Source: Gammaproteobacteria bacterium
GTDB taxonomy: Bacteria; Pseudomonadota; Gammaproteobacteria; Xanthomonadales; Rhodanobacteraceae
DNA: 58,198 nt
Reading direction: 5' to 3'
NCBI GenBank assembly: GCA_004295005.1
Contig: SHNG01000023.1
Span: forward strand, 1 to 58,198
The number at the start of each line of letters is the position of its first letter. Within the stretch, counting starts at the first letter, position 1. The notes beneath the pieces were generated by a model that saw only the letters and a list, made by a program, of their open reading frames with translations, did no database searches and was not told where the DNA came from. Positions 54,547 to 58,198 of the stretch are shown piece by piece. The translations under genes were made by a program, and so were the position numbers.

Positions 54547-55445
54547 CTGCTTTCTGGTCGGGCTGGATCATGTTTCTGGTGGTGTTCAATCTCGGCATCA
54601 CCCTGTTCCTTTTTCTGTGGGGACAGCGGGTGATTATCCCGCTGCTGCCGGACGGAACCACGGGCCACGTCTGGGCACATGGCGTGTTGCGCGAAAGCGT
54701 GCGCAAGTTGCCGATGTGGTGGGTGGTGCTGTCCGCTGCCATGTTCGTTGTCGGATTTGTCTATCTTGCGCTCTATCCGGGATTCGGCTCTTTCAAGGGC
54801 ACCCTGGGCTGGACTTCGCACGGCGAACTGGCCGAAGACCTCGCCGCCAACCAGGCCAGGCTCGATCCCCTGCTCAAGCGTGTTGCCACGATGCCGCTGG
54901 AACAAGTCGCTGCCGATCCCGAGGCCATGCAACTTGGACATCGCTTGTTTGTGGACAATTGCGCGGCTTGTCATGGCAATGAAGGTCACGGCAATGCCCT
55001 TGTCGGCGCACCCGACCTGACCGACACCGACTGGACCTATGGCGGCAGCGCCGATGCAATCCTGGCCAGCATCAACAACGGACGCCAGGGCGTGATGCCG
55101 CCATTGGGCGGTGGCATGGATGCGGCCGGCGTCGAGAACCTCGCAAATTATGTGCTGAGTCTTTCCGGAGCCGACCACTGGCCCAGCAAGGCTGAAGCCG
55201 GCAAGGCCTCGTTTGCCTTGTGCGCCGCCTGTCACGGCATGGATGGCACCGGCAACCAGGCGCTGGGCGCACCCAATCTCACCGATCACACATGGCTTTA
55301 CGGCGGAGACCAGGCTTCCATCGAGAAGACCATCCGTGAGGGTCGCAGCGGCTTCATGCCGGCCTGGCAAACCCGCTTGAGCGAGACCGATGTGCGCCTG
55401 ATTGCAGGATGGGTCTATGCCCAGTCTCACGCCAAGGCCCCCTGA
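54543..55445 (+). CDS. ccoP: cbb3-type cytochrome c oxidase subunit III (diheme)
   Basis: A 300-residue protein with two N-terminal membrane helices (FWSGWIMFLVVFNLGITLFLFLWG and MWWVVLSAAMFVVGFVYLALYPG) and two cytochrome c domains, each with CAACHG, in the later part. It delivers electrons from soluble cytochrome c. The last 29 bases overlap the next small gene. Confidence 0.96.
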   Translation: MTAFWSGWIMFLVVFNLGITLFLFLWGQRVIIPLLPDGTTGHVWAHGVLRESVRKLPMWWVVLSAAMFVVGFVYLALYPGFGSFKGTLGWTSHGELAEDLAANQARLDPLLKRVATMPLEQVAADPEAMQLGHRLFVDNCAACHGNEGHGNALVGAPDLTDTDWTYGGSADAILASINNGRQGVMPPLGGGMDAAGVENLANYVLSLSGADHWPSKAEAGKASFALCAACHGMDGTGNQALGAPNLTDHTWLYGGDQASIEKTIREGRSGFMPAWQTRLSETDVRLIAGWVYAQSHAKAP

Positions 55446-55647
55446 AGACTCCCGCAACCGCTGGTTTCACCAGCCGGTTGTCTGGCTGGGTGGCTTCATT
55501 TTCTTGGCGTCACTGGCCGGTTGCGTATGGATGATCGTGCTCGGCAGCCAGCATGCGGATGAGTCTTTGCTCACCAACGCGCCGCAGATCATGAAAATGC
55601 CGCTGGATCGAAGTGCCGAGCTTCCACCCGATTCCGATGTGCCGTGA
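55417..55647 (+). CDS. Small FixH-like membrane protein in the cco operon
   Basis: A 76-residue protein: a Pro-rich cytoplasmic start, one membrane helix (VVWLGGFIFLASLAGCVWMIVLG), then a short periplasmic part (ADESLLTNAPQIMKMPLDRSAELPPDSDVP). It occupies the place of ccoH/fixH but is about half its length, keeping only the membrane region. It overlaps ccoP by 29 bases and ccoI by 4. An assembly role is inferred from position. Confidence 0.75.
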   Translation: MPSLTPRPPEDSRNRWFHQPVVWLGGFIFLASLAGCVWMIVLGSQHADESLLTNAPQIMKMPLDRSAELPPDSDVP

Positions 55648-58064
55648 ACACCACCTGCTGGCATTGCAGCGAACCCCTGTCACCAGGTGAAATCATCGTT
55701 GCCACGGTTGCCGGCGCTGACCATGCGGTCTGCTGCCAGGGCTGCAAGGCCGCCGCGGAGTGGATTGACCAACTCGGCCTTGCCGACTACTACCGCCTGC
55801 GCAGCGAACCCGCGCTGCGTCCGCCCGCAGAACAGGCTGATTCCAGCCATTGGCAGCACAGCGAACTTGCCCGCCACGTAATCCACGAATTGCCTGAAGG
55901 TCGCCAGGAGGCGGTGATGCTGGTGGACGGCATCCGCTGCGCAGCCTGCGTCTGGCTGATTGAACGCGCGTTGGCTTGTGTTGCTGGCGTCGATAGCGTT
56001 CAGGTCAACGCCGTGGCGCGACGTGCGCGCGTGGTTTGGGATCCGCGCCGCTGCCATCTCGCCGACATCGTCGAGGCGTTCCAGCGCGCCGGATATCAGG
56101 CATTGCCGCTTGACGCGCGAGCGTTCGCCGACAGCCGCCGCGAGGAATCACGCAGTGCGCTCAAGCGCTTGGCGGTAGCCGGCTTCGGTGCCATGCAGGC
56201 AATGATGTATGCCAGCGCGCTCTATTTCGGTGCGTTTGATGCGGCAGGCCCCGATACCCGCGACCTCTTTCGCTGGCTCGGCCTCATGGTTTCCTCGCCG
56301 GTCGTGCTGTATTCGGCCCAACCCTTCTTTGCCGGCGCGCTGCGTGCCTTGCGTGCCCGTCGGCTCTCCATGGATGTACCGGTCGCACTCGCCATTGCCT
56401 TGATTTACGCGGCCAGCGTTGTCGAAATGCTGCGCGGCGCGAGCGAAGTCTATTTCGATTCGGTCAGCATGTTCGTGTTCTTCCTCCTGCTTGGGCGTCA
56501 CCTGGAAATGCGTGCGCGCCACCGTGCCGGCAATCTCACCGATGCACTGGCACGTCTGACGCCCGCCTTCGCCGATCGCGTTCGTCCTGACGGCACGATC
56601 GAACGCATCAACGCTGCCGCGCTGGTCGTCGGAGATCGCGTACGCATAGCGACCGGTGCGGTTGTTCCCGCCGACGGCACCTTGCAGGGAGCAGCCTGTC
56701 GCGTCGACGAGTCGATGCTGACCGGCGAATCGATGGCGGTCGCCAAGCAGGAGGCCGACACCCTGATGGCAGGCAGCCTTGTGCTCGCGGGACCGGCTGA
56801 AATCCAGGTGCAACGCGTGGGGGCGGACACCTTGCTTTCCGCTATCGTCACCCTGGTGTCGCGTGCGCAGAGCGAACGCCCGCGACTCGCACAATCCGGC
56901 GAGCGCGCCGCAGGGCGTTTTGTTGCGCGCGTACTCCTGCTGTCCACGCTTACCGCGATCGGTTGGAGCCTGCTCGATCCATCGCGCACCTTTGCCGCGA
57001 CCCTCGCGGTGCTGGTGGTGTCCTGTCCTTGCGCGTTCGCCCTTGCCGTTCCCGCGGCGTTGACCCGTGCGCTCGCCCTGCTAGCCCAGCGCGGCGTGTT
57101 GGTGGTTCACGTGGACGCCATTGAAAAACTGGCGATGGTCACGCACGCGGTTTTCGACAAGACCGGCACCTTGTCCGAGCCGGGATTCAGTGTCGCCCGT
57201 ACCAGTGATCGCATCAGCGCGACCGAAGCGCTTGCGCTGGCTGCAGCGCTCGCCCGCTGCAGTCGGCACCCCCTGGCGCGGGCCATCACGCATGCCGCAT
57301 CGCAGTGCGCGTTGCCTGAGGCCAGCGGCGTCGAGGAGGTTGCCGGCAATGGAATGATTGGAAGCATGGGTAGTCGATCCTTGCGCCTGGGCCATGCCGG
57401 GTTCGCCCTGCCCAACCACATTCCAGACCCCAGCCTTGAAGACGCACTCGTGCTGGCAGATGAACTAGGGTTTCTCGCCGCCTTCCGCATGACGGATCAG
57501 GCGCGACCCGGCACGCGCGCGGCGATGTCGCACCTTGCCGCACTCGGAATCCACGTGGAGATTGCCAGTGGTGATGCCGAACCCAGGGTCGCAGCGATGG
57601 CGCGCAACCTCGGCATCCCCCACTACCACGCGCGTCAGACACCGGCTGACAAGCTTGAACGCCTGCGCGAACTGCGCAGCAGATCCGCATGCGTGGTTGC
57701 CGTTGGTGACGGCATCAACGATGCTCCGGTGCTCGCCGGTGCCGATGTTGCCGTCGCCATGGGCAGCGGCAGTGATCTGGCACAGGCCTCCAGCGATATC
57801 GTGCTTTCCAGCAGTGATCTCACCGCCTTGCCGTCAGCCGTAGCCCTCGCTCGTGAAACGATGATGGTCCTGCGCCGCAACCAGCGCTGGGCGCTGGCCT
57901 ACAACCTGCTGGCGATTCCGTTCGCCGCGCTCGGTTTCGTACCGCCGTGGCTGGCTGCGCTGGGCATGTCGATGAGTTCCCTGGTGGTGGTGCTCAACGC
58001 CACCCGCATCGGCCGACACTTGCCGTCTGCCACTCGAACGCAGCCGCACGAGGCCATGGCATGA
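55644..58064 (+). CDS. ccoI: Copper P1B-type ATPase for cbb3 oxidase assembly (CcoI/FixI)
   Basis: An 806-residue pump with a Cys-rich N-terminus (CWHCSEPL, CCQGCKAAAEW), an HMA-like domain with GIRCAACVW, the CPC site VSCPCAFALAVP, the phosphorylated Asp505 in FDKTGTLS, CSRHPLARAI and [21 protein letters not shown]. This CopA2 class sends copper to the oxidase at low rate instead of serving detoxification. The start is GTG at 55644, overlapping the previous stop (GTGA). It overlaps ccoS by 4 bases. Confidence 0.95.
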   Translation: MNTTCWHCSEPLSPGEIIVATVAGADHAVCCQGCKAAAEWIDQLGLADYYRLRSEPALRPPAEQADSSHWQHSELARHVIHELPEGRQEAVMLVDGIRCAACVWLIERALACVAGVDSVQVNAVARRARVVWDPRRCHLADIVEAFQRAGYQALPLDARAFADSRREESRSALKRLAVAGFGAMQAMMYASALYFGAFDAAGPDTRDLFRWLGLMVSSPVVLYSAQPFFAGALRALRARRLSMDVPVALAIALIYAASVVEMLRGASEVYFDSVSMFVFFLLLGRHLEMRARHRAGNLTDALARLTPAFADRVRPDGTIERINAAALVVGDRVRIATGAVVPADGTLQGAACRVDESMLTGESMAVAKQEADTLMAGSLVLAGPAEIQVQRVGADTLLSAIVTLVSRAQSERPRLAQSGERAAGRFVARVLLLSTLTAIGWSLLDPSRTFAATLAVLVVSCPCAFALAVPAALTRALALLAQRGVLVVHVDAIEKLAMVTHAVFDKTGTLSEPGFSVARTSDRISATEALALAAALARCSRHPLARAITHAASQCALPEASGVEEVAGNGMIGSMGSRSLRLGHAGFALPNHIPDPSLEDALVLADELGFLAAFRMTDQARPGTRAAMSHLAALGIHVEIASGDAEPRVAAMARNLGIPHYHARQTPADKLERLRELRSRSACVVAVGDGINDAPVLAGADVAVAMGSGSDLAQASSDIVLSSSDLTALPSAVALARETMMVLRRNQRWALAYNLLAIPFAALGFVPPWLAALGMSMSSLVVVLNATRIGRHLPSATRTQPHEAMA

Positions 58065-58198
58065 ACATCCTGTTGGCGCTGATTCCAATCACGATCCTGC
58101 TCGCCGTTGTCGCCGGCATTGCATTCTTCTGGGCAGTCGATCACGACCAGTTCGACGATCTGGAAACTCCAAAGCTGCTGCCCCTGCTGGATCAGCCG
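58061..58198 (+). CDS. ccoS: cbb3 oxidase assembly protein CcoS (partial, cut by window end)
   Basis: The first 46 residues are visible: MNILLALIPITILLAVVAGIA, then FFWAVDHDQFDDLETPKLLPLLDQP. The membrane helix followed by FFWAVDHDQFDDLE is diagnostic of CcoS, which is needed to insert copper or heme in the oxidase. It overlaps ccoI by 4 bases. No stop is reached before 58198; the family's usual length suggests only a few residues are missing. Confidence 0.93.
   Translation, partial: MNILLALIPITILLAVVAGIAFFWAVDHDQFDDLETPKLLPLLDQP

Overview
This window looks like a chromosomal segment of a GC-rich gammaproteobacterium, most likely of the order Xanthomonadales/Lysobacterales. The inference rests on gene order (serC-pheA-hisC-aroA-cmk-rpsA-ihfB-lapA-lapB, then a sugar-phosphate transferase, a CapD-type epimerase and galU), on an SMC-ScpAB condensin instead of MukBEF, and on dispersed REP-like palindromes of a Xanthomonad/Pseudomonad type. 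It is mostly core genome, with two accessory-looking patches: a vapBC module and a copper module.

Layout. 1-436 is a composite repeat. 437-18439 (minus strand) is one long run. Reading right to left it holds serC, pheA, hisC, aroA, an inserted vapBC pair with repeats, cmk, rpsA, ihfB, lapA, lapB, a polyprenyl-phosphate sugar transferase, a CapD/WbpM-like enzyme, galU, a trans-sulfuration PLP enzyme, a FAD monooxygenase and an AGT-like aminotransferase. An FHA-domain membrane protein (18626-19453) lies upstream. 19762-26064 holds a storage-lipid set: a PHA-system protein, a patatin lipase, two phasin-like proteins, a fused fatty acyl-CoA reductase, an acyl-CoA-binding protein and a TetR regulator. 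26189-31995 (minus) has zipA, smc, a parvulin-like lipoprotein, a BolA protein and a YciI protein. Divergent from it are scpA, scpB and rluB (32584-35669).

35732-41450 has a CsgG-like protein, tRNA-Ser(UGA), serS, dacB and rarA. The tRNA is followed by a very long hairpin made from its own 3' end. 41506-44931 is a copper module (copA, an unknown membrane protein, a MerR regulator with a perfect operator palindrome). 45061-47350 has ndh, a small membrane protein and lolA. 47512-51841 is an iron/heme locus: hemP with a Fur box, a TonB receptor, an unknown protein and a DUF6607-like lipoprotein. 52267-58198 (plus) is a cbb3 oxidase operon: ccoN, ccoO, ccoQ, ccoP, a small FixH-like protein, ccoI and ccoS (cut by the window end). 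Most of its genes overlap by 4 bases.

How the parts connect. The left block ties aromatic amino acid, serine and nucleotide synthesis to translation and envelope polysaccharide assembly. The storage-lipid block has the parts needed to bind acyl-CoA, reduce it to fatty alcohol, coat granules and hydrolyse lipid; no PHA or wax synthase is in the window. The right block supplies heme uptake, copper handling and a copper/heme terminal oxidase, a coherent micro-oxic respiration set. All functions are read from translated sequence and recalled family features; no database search was run.
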